Of a stretch of DNA of 64,000 nucleotides, positions 41,935-51,432 are shown piece by piece. This stretch comes from JAXGQE01 sp040766585. GTDB taxonomy: Bacteria; Bacillota; SLNR01. The notes under the pieces are model-generated. The model was not told where the DNA came from. It worked only from the letters and a program-made list of their open reading frames with translations, and did not search any database. Location of the stretch: the NCBI GenBank assembly GCA_040766585.1, contig JAXGQE010000012.1, positions 1 to 64,000 on the forward strand, given 5' to 3'. The position numbers were made by a program, and so were the translations under genes. Positions within the stretch are counted from its first letter, which is position 1. The number at the start of each line of letters is the position of its first letter.

Positions 41935-42237
41935 TTACACGATAACGATCTTTTTCCCTTTGGGATCTCCTTTGAAATCTTCCAGGGCATGCTCCCACGC
42001 TTCCAGTCCAATATCTGGATGATAGTAAGTATGAACTTCCTTCAAATGTGCCAAAGCAATCTTTCCGGTAGTCAGTAGATCATCGTCGGTTACATTGGTG
42101 TCCGGATCCACTTTCCCGTGTTCCAGCTCCACTTCCATCCCCTCCAGAAACTCTTCCGGAGTAAACCCCATGGCTTCAAAATCCACATTCAGTTTTTCAG
42201 CAATCTTCACCGCGTCATCCAACGTGACTTTTTTCAT
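41935..42237 (-). CDS. conserved small protein, DUF5661-like
   Basis: Soluble 100-residue protein from ATG 42237 (GAAAGGGG upstream). EEFLEGMEVELEHG, then DTNVTDDDLLTTGKIALAHL, matches a small conserved family I recall as DUF5661, whose role is not known. There is a Tyr/His cluster (HTYYHPDIG). It lies between polA-like and rhomboid genes on the same strand. Confidence 0.65.
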   Translation of the reverse strand: MKKVTLDDAVKIAEKLNVDFEAMGFTPEEFLEGMEVELEHGKVDPDTNVTDDDLLTTGKIALAHLKEVHTYYHPDIGLEAWEHALEDFKGDPKGKKIVIV

Positions 42238-42311
42238 CTCACTACCCCTTTCTGCATATTTTATATTCATTATATTCCATTTGCATTCGTTTGACCAGCC
42301 GTGGAAGCTGC

Positions 42312-44054
42312 TCACTTCTCTCCCCAATGACTGCCGATCTTCACATCGGCACAGACAGGAACCCGTTTCAGATAATGGGCTCCCGCATCCTCCATCACTC
42401 GTTTTAGAATGGAGGATACTGTCTCCGCCTGGTCTTCAGCCGCCTCCAGGATGATTTCATCATGAACCACCGCCACAATACGAGCATCCACGCTGATCAG
42501 CTCATCCACCAGATTCCCCAGGGCCTGTTTCAGAATGTCTGCTGCTCCACCCTGAACCGGAATATTGGTATGGACAGAGAGCCCAGCCCGCTCCGCAAAC
42601 TGATACTGGCGGCCGGATAGAGTCTGTGCCTGCCCCGGAGCGGACAATCGGAGCGACTGATGCCAGCGCGCAATCCCGGCATACGCTTCGAAGAACCGGT
42701 TTCTAAACAAAGCCGCCTCCTCCTCGGTCATATCGGTTCCGTAGGTATCGCGGGCATAGTCCATCAGACCTTTGGCTCCCATCCCGTAGATCAGCCCGAA
42801 ATTGACTGCTTTGGCCGCCTGGCGCTGGGACGGAGAGATCTGATCCGGAGCAATTCCAGTTATCAGCGATGCCGTCAGTCGGTGCAGATCTTCTCCCCGG
42901 CGGTAGGCATCCATCATGCGCTGGTCTTCCGATATTTCTGCTGCAACCCGCAGCTCAATCTGGGAATAGTCCGCCATGATCAGTTTGCGACCTGCAGGTG
43001 CCGTAAAGCAGGCTCGAAACGAATACTCCCGAGGGATTTGCTGAATATTGGGTTTGCTGCAGCTCATGCGCCCGCTCCAGGCTCCGATCTGGCTGTACTG
43101 AGGATGCAGGCGCCGGGTAACCGGATGGATCATGCCAGCATAAGTCGCTAAGAAGGAGGACATGGATTTGGCTGCCTGACGGTACTGCAGCACTGCCGAT
43201 ACCAGAGGATGGTCAAGGTACGCAGTCAGGGTGTGGCGGGATGTGTTTTCCACCATGATGCCCTGCTCTTTCAGCCATTCGATAACCTGTTGGTTGCTGT
43301 CCGGATTCAGGCCCACCGGGACATCATCCCCAAAAAGAGTCTGCTGCTCCGCGGGGCGCCCGACAATGCTGTAGATTCGATCCAGGCTTTTTTTCTTATC
43401 CTGGGCCACCCGATGATGAAGATCCATCCAACAAGAAAGATCCAGATGGATTCCATTGTATTCTGTCTGCGCCAGCGCCCGGACGCAGGCAAACTCCAGC
43501 CGTGCAACTTCCGTTAATCCGTTGTTGATCAATTGAGGAACCATGGCTTCCCGCAGCGGAATCAGTACGGCGGCGTCCAGGCTGGCGTACTGCAGCTGCT
43601 TATGGGACAGTTCTCTGCTCCAGTCGCTGCGCTGTTCCTCTTTGCTGATATCCATCTGAAGGTAGTGTTTGACCAATGAATCCAGTCCGACCCGTTCCGG
43701 GCCGCCTGCTTGTCTCAGCAGCTGGGCTGCCAGCATGGTATCAAAAAGAGGCAGCGAGACATGCACCCCGGACTGCTGAAGAAATTTCAGGTCGAATTTG
43801 GCATTCTGAAATATCTTTACCGCTTTGGTAGCCAGCATCCTGTTGATGGTACTCAGACCTTCCGGAAGCACTCGCTGACAGTCCACAATCAGAACCGGCA
43901 TACGGGGGACAGCCAGCTGAATCAGCCGGATTGTGTCCCGGTGGGGATCCAGCCCGGTGGTTTCTGTGTCCACAGCCACCACGGATGCGGCTTCAATGGA
44001 TTTTTCGTACTTCTTCAGATCAGAACCATCACGAATCAGGACATACTCAGTCAT
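42312..44054 (-). CDS. polA: DNA polymerase I form with 3'-5' exonuclease and polymerase domains only
   Basis: Family A polymerase of 580 residues. It lacks the 5'-nuclease domain (normally about 300 residues). The exonuclease domain begins VDTETTGLDPHRDT (two metal Asp) and runs to about residue 190. The polymerase has MADYSQIELRVAAEIS (motif A), RQAAKAVNFGLIYGMGA (motif B) and VVHDEIILEA (motif C). ATG 44054 has AAGGAGAG. It may be the only PolA, with a separate 5' nuclease gene elsewhere, or a second specialised copy. Its start overlaps the ABC exporter stop by 8 nt. Confidence 0.87.
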   Translation of the reverse strand: MTEYVLIRDGSDLKKYEKSIEAASVVAVDTETTGLDPHRDTIRLIQLAVPRMPVLIVDCQRVLPEGLSTINRMLATKAVKIFQNAKFDLKFLQQSGVHVSLPLFDTMLAAQLLRQAGGPERVGLDSLVKHYLQMDISKEEQRSDWSRELSHKQLQYASLDAAVLIPLREAMVPQLINNGLTEVARLEFACVRALAQTEYNGIHLDLSCWMDLHHRVAQDKKKSLDRIYSIVGRPAEQQTLFGDDVPVGLNPDSNQQVIEWLKEQGIMVENTSRHTLTAYLDHPLVSAVLQYRQAAKSMSSFLATYAGMIHPVTRRLHPQYSQIGAWSGRMSCSKPNIQQIPREYSFRACFTAPAGRKLIMADYSQIELRVAAEISEDQRMMDAYRRGEDLHRLTASLITGIAPDQISPSQRQAAKAVNFGLIYGMGAKGLMDYARDTYGTDMTEEEAALFRNRFFEAYAGIARWHQSLRLSAPGQAQTLSGRQYQFAERAGLSVHTNIPVQGGAADILKQALGNLVDELISVDARIVAVVHDEIILEAAEDQAETVSSILKRVMEDAGAHYLKRVPVCADVKIGSHWGEK

Positions 44055-45903
44055 AGGGATCTCTCCTTCGTGTACCCAGCAGTTCATTTTCCTGTTCTTC
44101 CAGATACTGCTGCGTATAAAGCGACCAGTACCTCTGCCGAAGCTTCAGCAGCGTGGCATGGGTTCCATCTTCCACAATGGTGCCCTTTTCCATCACCAGA
44201 ATCCGATCGCAGCCTCGAATTGTGGACAAACGGTGGGCAATAATGAGGCTGGTTCGACCATGAATGACTTTGGCCAGGGCTTGCTGAATCATGTTCTCCG
44301 ATACCGTATCCAGGTTGCTGGTGGCTTCATCCAGAATGAGCACCGCCGGATCTGAAATCACTGCCCGGACAAAGGCCACCATTTGCTTCTGTCCCATGGA
44401 AAGCATGGATCCCCCTTCTCCCACTTCCGTATCGTATCCATTGGGGAAATGTTCAATGGCATCGTGAAGACCGATTTTGCGGGCGGCCTCTTCGATGTCC
44501 GAGTCCGAAGCCTCCAGCCGTCCATACCGGATGTTTTCCCGGATGGTCCCCCGAAACAGGTGCGGTGTCTGCTGCACATAGACTACCCGACCATGCAGCC
44601 AGGCCATGGACCGCTGCCGGATGTCTTTCCCGTCCAGAAGCACTCTTCCGGACTGAGGCTCGTAAAAACGACAAATCAGACTGGCCAGGGTGCTTTTCCC
44701 GGAACCGGTGGAACCCACCAGAGCCACCGATGTCCCGGCTGCAACAGCCAGGTCCAGATCTTGAAATACCGGTTCTTCTTTCTTGTAGTAAAAACTGACC
44801 TTTTCCAGGGCGATGTCCCCCCGAAGCGCTTCAAAAGCCTGTCGGTTGGGCTGCAGCAAAGTTCCGAATTCTCGTACCACATCTGGACTGTCGCTGACTT
44901 CCGGCTGCGTATCCAATAGATCCAGAATCCTCTCGGCAGAAGCCTGGGCAGACTGCATCTCAGCCAGGATCCGGGCCATCTCGCGAATGGGCTCGAAAAA
45001 CTGAACGGAATAGTTGATGAATAGAACCAGCGTCCCGTAGGTTATGACTCCGTTCAGCACTTGCTGACCACCAACGGTCAATGCCAGTACGGTGCCCACT
45101 GCCCCGATATTGATGACCACCGGTTGGAAAAGAGCGCTGTACCAGGCCGATCGAATGCTTCGCTGCCTCATCTGCCCCGTCAGCTGGGTAAAATCATCCA
45201 TGACCTTGTCTTCCACCGCCAGGGTTTTGGTGGTTTTGGCTCCCAGAATGCCTTCATTGATAGCTCCGGTAATCCGTCCGTTCAACTGACGGACCAGCCT
45301 CTGCATTTCCACAATTTTTTTTTGGAAAAACCAGCTGGCCAGGGCCAAAACAGGGACAACAGTCAGTGTAATGGCCGCCAATCGGGCATTGACGAAGAAC
45401 ATCACCGCAACGACTCCGATCATCATGGTAAACCCCCACACCATATCCACCAGTCCCCAGGAAATAAATTCACCCAGTTTCACTGTATCGGATGTCAGGC
45501 GGGCCACGATCCGCCCGGCCGGCTGCCGGTCAAAGTATCCCTTGGACAGTTCCTGCAGTTTTTCAAAGCCTGCCTGGCGGATATCGCAGGAAATCCCTGC
45601 TTCCAGCAGACCGGCAATGCGGATAAACTGATACACTGTCAACCCCATACCCGCTGTCAGCGCCAGATATAGCAGCACGAAAGAGCCCAGATGTTCGGTG
45701 CTGCCGGGCACAATGTACCGGTCGATGATGAATTTAGCCAGATAGGTCATCGCCACATCGTGGGCCCCCAGAAAAACCAGACAGAAGCCAGCCAGCATCA
45801 TCTCGCGTCTGTACGGACGCAAAAAAGGCAGGATCCTCCACCAGATGCGGCGGTCCAGTTTTTGAACAGTTTCATTCTGTTCATCCACAAGAATGGAATC
45901 CAT
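44047..45903 (-). CDS. ABC exporter half-transporter B (canonical Walker B, degenerate signature)
   Basis: Half-transporter of 618 residues: six-helix membrane domain then a nucleotide-binding domain with GSTGSGKSTL (Walker A) and AVLILDEATSNLD (Walker B with catalytic Glu). The signature reads LSMGQKQMVAF instead of LSGGQxQR. In heterodimeric exporters this loss belongs to the half whose signature completes the inactive site, so the partner at 45881-47686 has the weak Walker B. It exports an unknown compound, often a drug or lipid. Confidence 0.87.
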   Translation of the reverse strand: MDSILVDEQNETVQKLDRRIWWRILPFLRPYRREMMLAGFCLVFLGAHDVAMTYLAKFIIDRYIVPGSTEHLGSFVLLYLALTAGMGLTVYQFIRIAGLLEAGISCDIRQAGFEKLQELSKGYFDRQPAGRIVARLTSDTVKLGEFISWGLVDMVWGFTMMIGVVAVMFFVNARLAAITLTVVPVLALASWFFQKKIVEMQRLVRQLNGRITGAINEGILGAKTTKTLAVEDKVMDDFTQLTGQMRQRSIRSAWYSALFQPVVINIGAVGTVLALTVGGQQVLNGVITYGTLVLFINYSVQFFEPIREMARILAEMQSAQASAERILDLLDTQPEVSDSPDVVREFGTLLQPNRQAFEALRGDIALEKVSFYYKKEEPVFQDLDLAVAAGTSVALVGSTGSGKSTLASLICRFYEPQSGRVLLDGKDIRQRSMAWLHGRVVYVQQTPHLFRGTIRENIRYGRLEASDSDIEEAARKIGLHDAIEHFPNGYDTEVGEGGSMLSMGQKQMVAFVRAVISDPAVLILDEATSNLDTVSENMIQQALAKVIHGRTSLIIAHRLSTIRGCDRILVMEKGTIVEDGTHATLLKLRQRYWSLYTQQYLEEQENELLGTRRRDPYD

Positions 45904-47686
45904 GATCCTCGCCTCCCTCCATCGAATCGAGAACCGGCTGGTTTTGCATATCCCAAATCTTTTGATAGAGGTTTTCCCTTTGAATCAGTTCCCCATGGGT
46001 CCCCTGATCCACGACCTGCCCATCCTCCATAATCAGAATCCGATCCGCAGCCATCAAGGTGGTCATACGGTGGGAGATTAGGAAAATGGTGGATCGAGAG
46101 CGGTTTTCCAACAGAGCACTGCGAATTTTTCGATCCGTTTCTGTGTCCACTGCGCTGAGGGAGTCGTCAAAGACCATCACGGGAACCGGATCAAACAAAG
46201 TTCGGGCTATGGCGACACGCTGACGCTGCCCGCCAGACAGGGTGATCCCGCGTTCTCCCACCTGGGTGTCATAGGATTCATCGAACCGTTCAATATGCTG
46301 ATGGATGGATGCCATGGACGCGGCCTGGATGATTTTACTTCGGGAAGGGGCTCCCCGAATGGCAATGTTTTCACCGATGCTTTTGGAATACAAAAACGTT
46401 TCCTGCAGCACCAACCCCACATTCTGCCTCAGGTGCCTCTTGTCGATGGTGCGTATGTCCTGCCCGTCCATAAATATGCAGCCCCGGTCCGGCTCGTACA
46501 GACGCGTCAAAAGATACATCAATGTGGACTTACCGGAACCGGTTGGCCCCAGAATCCCCACTGTTTCTCCGGACCGGATGTGAAATGACAGTCCTTTCAG
46601 CACCGGGTGATTCGCCCGGTCATCCGGGTAGGTGAACCAGACATCCTGAAATTCGATCTCCCCGAAGATTTCCGGGGTCAGGTCCCCCGGGTCCGATTGA
46701 TCCTCTTCGGCAGCCAGGATCTCGTCAATTCGATCGACAGCGACTACGGACTTGCCAAATTCGCTGAGGATACGGCCAAGCTGGCGAATGGGATAGAGAA
46801 TCATATTTTCGTAGGCAATGAATGCCACGACTGTACCCAGTGTGATTCTACCAACCACGGCCCAAATGGTGCCGAAGTACAAAACCAGCCCGATCTGCAG
46901 ATAACAGCCCAGGTCCGATAAGGACCAGAAGCTGCCGAAGTTTCGAACCAGTTCCGTCACCTTTTGTCTATATCGTTCATTATGGTTGAGAAAACGATGG
47001 TATTCAAAAATCTCCCGTCCAAATGCCTTGACCACAGTGACCCCGCTGAGATACTCCTGCATAAATGATGTCAAGTCTGCATCCGCCTCGTCCATCTCCC
47101 GGAATTTGAGTTTGATTCGATTGAAAAAAAAGGCCGAAAACAATCCAATCAGGGGCAGCAAAATGAGCGCCACCTGTGTCAGGGGCGGACTCAGTGAAAC
47201 CATCAGCCCGGTAATGATGGCGATCATAAAAACAATGGAGGCGATTTCTACAAACTGAACGGCCAAAAATCGCCGGACGGTTTCAACATCCGCAGTGGCC
47301 CTCTGGATGATATCCCCCGAATCAAACTGGGAGAAGAAAGCATATTTGGCGTTCAACACATGCCCCAGGAGCCGGTCTTTCAGATTTCTGGCTACCGTTT
47401 CAGCTGCAAACGCTGCCGTGTAGCTTTTCAGGAACAAAAAGACGGCTCTCAGGAGTGCTGCAGCAAGCAAAAGCCCTCCGATGCCCCACAGGGTTCCTCC
47501 GGAGAGATTCCTGATGATGGAGCCGGTATCCACCGGAAGATCTCCCACAATGTAGTCGATGGCATACCGGATTAATAGCGGAATGAGCAGAGCAAATCCA
47601 TTGGTCAGAAAAGCCGCCGCCATCGATACAATATAAAGGTGGATGGTGCCGTGCATATATGCTAACAGTTTTCTTGTACCGTCCAT
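45881..47686 (-). CDS. ABC exporter half-transporter A (degenerate Walker B)
   Basis: Half-transporter of 601 residues with the same build, GPTGSGKSTL Walker A, LSGGQRQRVAIARTLF signature. Walker B ends VMVFDDSLSAVD, where Asp replaces the catalytic Glu. It would pair with the 44047-45903 protein, in which Walker B is intact and the signature is not. The two genes overlap by 23 nt, as expected for subunits made in equal amounts. Confidence 0.88.
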   Translation of the reverse strand: MDGTRKLLAYMHGTIHLYIVSMAAAFLTNGFALLIPLLIRYAIDYIVGDLPVDTGSIIRNLSGGTLWGIGGLLLAAALLRAVFLFLKSYTAAFAAETVARNLKDRLLGHVLNAKYAFFSQFDSGDIIQRATADVETVRRFLAVQFVEIASIVFMIAIITGLMVSLSPPLTQVALILLPLIGLFSAFFFNRIKLKFREMDEADADLTSFMQEYLSGVTVVKAFGREIFEYHRFLNHNERYRQKVTELVRNFGSFWSLSDLGCYLQIGLVLYFGTIWAVVGRITLGTVVAFIAYENMILYPIRQLGRILSEFGKSVVAVDRIDEILAAEEDQSDPGDLTPEIFGEIEFQDVWFTYPDDRANHPVLKGLSFHIRSGETVGILGPTGSGKSTLMYLLTRLYEPDRGCIFMDGQDIRTIDKRHLRQNVGLVLQETFLYSKSIGENIAIRGAPSRSKIIQAASMASIHQHIERFDESYDTQVGERGITLSGGQRQRVAIARTLFDPVPVMVFDDSLSAVDTETDRKIRSALLENRSRSTIFLISHRMTTLMAADRILIMEDGQVVDQGTHGELIQRENLYQKIWDMQNQPVLDSMEGGEDHGFHSCG

Positions 47687-47836
47687 AGAGGTTCCTCCAT
47701 CGGTATTCTTTAGTTTCTCTTGATTATACAGCCGAATTGTAATATCCTTTATTTATGGAATATCGTCCCATGTCTTTTTTCACATGTGATTTCCCTTCTG
47801 AAAGTACGATCTCATTTAATGGGGGAAAGGTATTCC

Positions 47837-48667
47837 ATGGACTGTAACGCTCAAGCGGAGGAAAATCCAATGGATCAATTAACTGTTATAAAAAGAGCCG
47901 GTTCCATGTTGTTCATTCTGATAATCGCATTTTGTCTGTGCGGATGCTCCCTGGCGTTTCTTAGCCCGGCGGAAGAGCCGGAACCCTATACCGGGCCCGA
48001 GTACACGGCTTTTGATCCTCATTTTCCTTTTGAACACGAAGAGGAAATGATGAACCGGCTGATTGAACTGCGCAACACATCCAAAGATGCGGCCGGATGG
48101 ATCCGGATCCAGGATACCGGCATTGATTTCCCGGTTGTCCAGGGAGACGACAATGCCTATTACCTGAAGCACGATCATTTGGGTCAGTACACCCGTTACG
48201 GTGCCATATTCATGGACTACCGCAACAATCCACAAAGCGGGGTCGAGAAAAATACCATTCTGTACGGTCACAATATGAAGAACGACCGAATGTTTGGATC
48301 CCTTATGCCATTCAAAGATGCAGAATTTGCTCTAAACCATCCCTATATCGAACTGGTTACCGACAAAGGGTACAGCGTCTGGAAACTGTTTTCCGCCCAT
48401 GTAACCAGCCGGGATTTTTACTACATTGACGTAAACTTTAACACAGACCAATCATTCATGGAATTTTTGAACGCCCTGCAGGATCGGTCTCTCCATGATT
48501 TTGGCGTTGAGCTGACCGCACAAGACCGCATCCTCACTTTATCTACCTGCAGTTACGAATTTAAGGATGCCTTCTTTGCCATGCATGCCGTACTGGTCTA
48601 TGAATACGACTTTGCAGAAATGGGCGCTGATGATTCTGTACCCGGAGGAGATGCCCTTGATTCATGA
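47837..48667 (+). CDS. class B sortase-like protein with a lipobox and missing catalytic Arg
   Basis: Transpeptidase-fold protein. The start could be ATG 47837 or ATG 47870; both have SDs, and the second starts MDQLTVIKRAG, right before the signal, LFILIIAFCLCGCS, which ends in a lipobox-like LCGC. YGHNMKNDRMFGSL has the catalytic His region and LTLSTCSYEFKDAFFAMH the catalytic Cys. The Arg expected eight residues after the Cys in sortase B is Phe (DAFFAM). Its substrate is unknown. It may be a lipid-anchored, weak or altered sortase. It overlaps the DUF2905 gene by 17 nt. Confidence 0.75.
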   Translation: MDCNAQAEENPMDQLTVIKRAGSMLFILIIAFCLCGCSLAFLSPAEEPEPYTGPEYTAFDPHFPFEHEEEMMNRLIELRNTSKDAAGWIRIQDTGIDFPVVQGDDNAYYLKHDHLGQYTRYGAIFMDYRNNPQSGVEKNTILYGHNMKNDRMFGSLMPFKDAEFALNHPYIELVTDKGYSVWKLFSAHVTSRDFYYIDVNFNTDQSFMEFLNALQDRSLHDFGVELTAQDRILTLSTCSYEFKDAFFAMHAVLVYEYDFAEMGADDSVPGGDALDS

Positions 48668-48878
48668 TCTTTCCAAAATCCTGATGGGTATCGGAGTCGG
48701 ACTTTTCTTGCTGGGGATACTCCTCTATGCAGGCAGCGGTTGGGGCTTGGGTCGGCTTCCCGGTGACTTTGTGTTCCGGAATCGCCATGTCACTTTCTAT
48801 TTCCCATTGGCCACATCCCTAGTCATCAGCCTGCTTCTCACATTGGTCCTCTACATCCTGAATCTTTTGAAGCGCTAA
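48651..48878 (+). CDS. DUF2905 family small membrane protein
   Basis: A 75-residue protein with two helices (LMGIGVGLFLLGILLYAGS and PLATSLVISLLLTLVLYIL) flanking GLGRLPGDFVFRNRHVTFYF, the family's signature loop. ATG 48651 or, with better SD spacing, TTG 48657. The function of the family is not known. Confidence 0.82.
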   Translation: MPLIHDLSKILMGIGVGLFLLGILLYAGSGWGLGRLPGDFVFRNRHVTFYFPLATSLVISLLLTLVLYILNLLKR

Positions 48879-48892
48879 TATGAAAATATATA

Positions 48893-48924
48893 AAACCCAG
48901 ATCCTTTCAGGAACTGGGTTTTTC
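48893..48924. terminator. bidirectional terminator
   Basis: AACCCAG / CTGGGTT with inner TCC/GGA pairing, T-tracts on both strands, between convergent DUF2905 and MFS genes. Confidence 0.8.
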
Positions 48925-48943
48925 ATTCATCTTTGGACCGCTT

Positions 48944-50194
48944 TTACGATTTGTTCTGAGCCGGGTACACCGGGGCCGGAGAAATGAATGAGAATATGCT
49001 GGCAGTCAGGGGGAGGAACAGGGATACAAACAATATCTGGCTGTACCCGGAGAGAAGATCGTAGGCGGCACCAAAGGGCAGGGGGCCGAAGGCAGACCCT
49101 AAAACCATCACCGCCATGGTAATCCCCCGGATCTTGCCCAGATGGACCCGGCCGTAGTAGTTGGACCACAGAACATTGGTGCTGATCCCGTCAAACGCCA
49201 CAAAAAGTCCATGACACAGGGCATAGACCATCAAAGCTGTTTCGCTTCTGGCCACAACCAGCAAGACCATGGCAAACGCAAGGAGAAGATAATTCAATCC
49301 CTTGAACCAATGGACTTTGATCCTCTCCAGAAGAAAACCCGCCACAAATACCAGAGGTATTTGTGTCATGGCCGTGATACTAAGCAGAAGGGCTGCAAAA
49401 GCCGACCCGAAACCTTTTTCTCCCACAATGGATACCATATGAAAGGTAATGCCGGTGTTCACCAGGGAAGGCACCACCATGCAAAACAGCATCAGCCAGA
49501 AGGCCCGGGTGGTGCGTGCTTCCTCCAGGGTCCAAGAGCGTTCCATGAGATCTTCGCCATCTTCATCCGGATCTTTCTGCAGAGGCTTCCCGTCGGGCTG
49601 CAATCCCATATCTTCAGGTCGATTTCGCACAAAAAACAGCGCCAGTGGCAGCATTACAAGCAGCAAAGCAGCAGCCCAGAACAACCAGGCCCAGCGTACC
49701 CCGAAATGGACCACCAGGAAATTGTTCAAAGGCGGCATGACGGCAAACCCTAAAACACCTCCCATGGCCGTGAAGCTGAGGGCTCTTCCTCTTCTTTTGA
49801 TAAACCACTGAGGGATCAGCACCGCCGGGATGAGGGACATGGATCCCTGACCAAACAGACGGATCAGCATAAAGCCAATAAAGATCATCCATGGAGCCGA
49901 CACGGTGCTCATCCAGAGACAGGAAATGGAAAACAATATGCATACCGCCATGAGTGATTTCCGATGACCCCGGCTGTCAATCATTCTGCCAACAAACGGC
50001 ATGGTCAATCCGGATATCAATGTTGCTGCTGAGTAAAAGCTGGAAACGGCAGTACGGCTCCATCCGTACCGAATAATATATTGATCAATAAAAACAGATA
50101 CGGAGTAGGTCTGCCCTGGGCCGGAGAAAAAAAGGGTCAGTGCGCCCAAGACAACAATCACCCAGCCGTAAAAGAAAGAACGATGTGATTTCAT
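48944..50194 (-). CDS. MFS transporter, oxalate/formate-antiporter-like
   Basis: Twelve-segment permease of 416 residues from ATG 50194 (AAGGAG upstream). RSFFYGWVIVVLGALTLFFS is a typical OFA-type first segment, and the loop GRMIDSRGHRKSLMAV is the MFS signature between helices two and three. The central loop is acidic (DPDEDGEDLMERS). It probably carries an organic acid; the substrate is not clear. Confidence 0.75.
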   Translation of the reverse strand: MKSHRSFFYGWVIVVLGALTLFFSGPGQTYSVSVFIDQYIIRYGWSRTAVSSFYSAATLISGLTMPFVGRMIDSRGHRKSLMAVCILFSISCLWMSTVSAPWMIFIGFMLIRLFGQGSMSLIPAVLIPQWFIKRRGRALSFTAMGGVLGFAVMPPLNNFLVVHFGVRWAWLFWAAALLLVMLPLALFFVRNRPEDMGLQPDGKPLQKDPDEDGEDLMERSWTLEEARTTRAFWLMLFCMVVPSLVNTGITFHMVSIVGEKGFGSAFAALLLSITAMTQIPLVFVAGFLLERIKVHWFKGLNYLLLAFAMVLLVVARSETALMVYALCHGLFVAFDGISTNVLWSNYYGRVHLGKIRGITMAVMVLGSAFGPLPFGAAYDLLSGYSQILFVSLFLPLTASIFSFISPAPVYPAQNKS

Positions 50195-50263
50195 TTTTCG
50201 TCTCCTTGCATCATCAGAGAGTGATTCAACCCATTGCAAGTCAATCAAAAAAGCCATGCTTTT

Positions 50264-51253
50264 TTAGAAAACAGACGATCTCCCTCTACTCGCTGCAGAA
50301 AAAAGCGTGGGAGGGGGGCGGATTCCCTCCTCCATGGTTTTCGCCACCAGGGAAGCCGTGAAGGCGATGGTGCCCAATTTCCCTCCGAACAGAAAAAAGA
50401 CCGGTTCTGTCAGAAGAAACAGCAGTCCGCAGAGAGATCCGGCCATCAAAATCGTCTGTGGTCTTCGAATGCGCTGGGTGCTGCACATTCCGGAAAAGGA
50501 TGCGGAAAAGATGGCTGCCGCCAGGAGTCCCGGATGCAAAAGAGGAAACAAACCGGTCATCAGAGCACCGGCTAGTCCCACCCATCCGGAGCTAGCCACC
50601 GCATGGAGCCTTTTTGAATAATGAAGCCACTGAGTGAGAAACGCTGCTCCGGCACAGGCCAGCAGCAATCCCACATCTTGATCCAAGTTAAGAACCACAA
50701 CCGCTTCCAGATTGAGATAGCGAACGTCCAGAAAACAGATCGCTGTAACCGCAACCCCGAAAAAGGCAGTTACCCCCAATTTCCCGCCCATACCGTGGAA
50801 ACCTTTCCGGGCCAGGGTGAATACAACCCCCGCAATCAGAGCTGCTGCCAGCAGTTCCGGATAAGACAATATCCATGCCCCGGTCATTCCGATAAAGGAA
50901 CCGCAGTACAGTGAGAACGCATACCCGGATATCCAGGTTCCTGCCGCGATCCCCACCAGTGCAGACGCCATCACCGGAGACAGAGACCCTTCCCGGACCA
51001 GCATCGCTGCAGCCAAAGCACCGCACACGACGGAAACTACTTCTTTGGGATGAAAAACCAGCGGCGGCATCTTTTGGACTGCGGACGCTGACTGAATGAA
51101 CCGACTGGCCTGGTAAATCACCGCAGCTCCGCAGACAGCCAGGACCAGAGCAGAGCCCATGCTCCCCTGTGTCCAGTGGGCATGGATGCCGGTTGCGATG
51201 AACGTGACAATAACCAGCGCGAAAAACAGAGTAGAGATGGCTGCAATAATCAT
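50264..51253 (-). CDS. hypothetical polytopic membrane protein
   Basis: Unrecognised 329-residue protein with about ten hydrophobic segments and hardly any charge between them. ATG 51253 follows CAGGAG. Glycine/alanine-rich helices such as LVLAVCGAAVIYQASRF and LLAAALIAGVVFTLARKG could form a channel-like bundle. No motif ties it to a transporter family. It is encoded just upstream of the MFS gene on the same strand. The 179-nt stretch 51254-51432 holds no gene I can support. Confidence 0.55.
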   Translation of the reverse strand: MIIAAISTLFFALVIVTFIATGIHAHWTQGSMGSALVLAVCGAAVIYQASRFIQSASAVQKMPPLVFHPKEVVSVVCGALAAAMLVREGSLSPVMASALVGIAAGTWISGYAFSLYCGSFIGMTGAWILSYPELLAAALIAGVVFTLARKGFHGMGGKLGVTAFFGVAVTAICFLDVRYLNLEAVVVLNLDQDVGLLLACAGAAFLTQWLHYSKRLHAVASSGWVGLAGALMTGLFPLLHPGLLAAAIFSASFSGMCSTQRIRRPQTILMAGSLCGLLFLLTEPVFFLFGGKLGTIAFTASLVAKTMEEGIRPPPTLFSAASRGRSSVF

Positions 51254-51432
51254 CTTTCTTCTCCTGTCTGTGCTTTTGTATGGTTTCACTGCCCATCCCA
51301 GGCCTTTCGTTACCTGGAAGGCCTATCTTTTCAGCAGTGGGTGATTCTGTTTGGGATCAAACACTGTCAGACATGGAGAGTCGGCCAAAAGTTCTTATCC
51401 TTTCACGGATAAAGGTTCTACCGCTGATTGGA

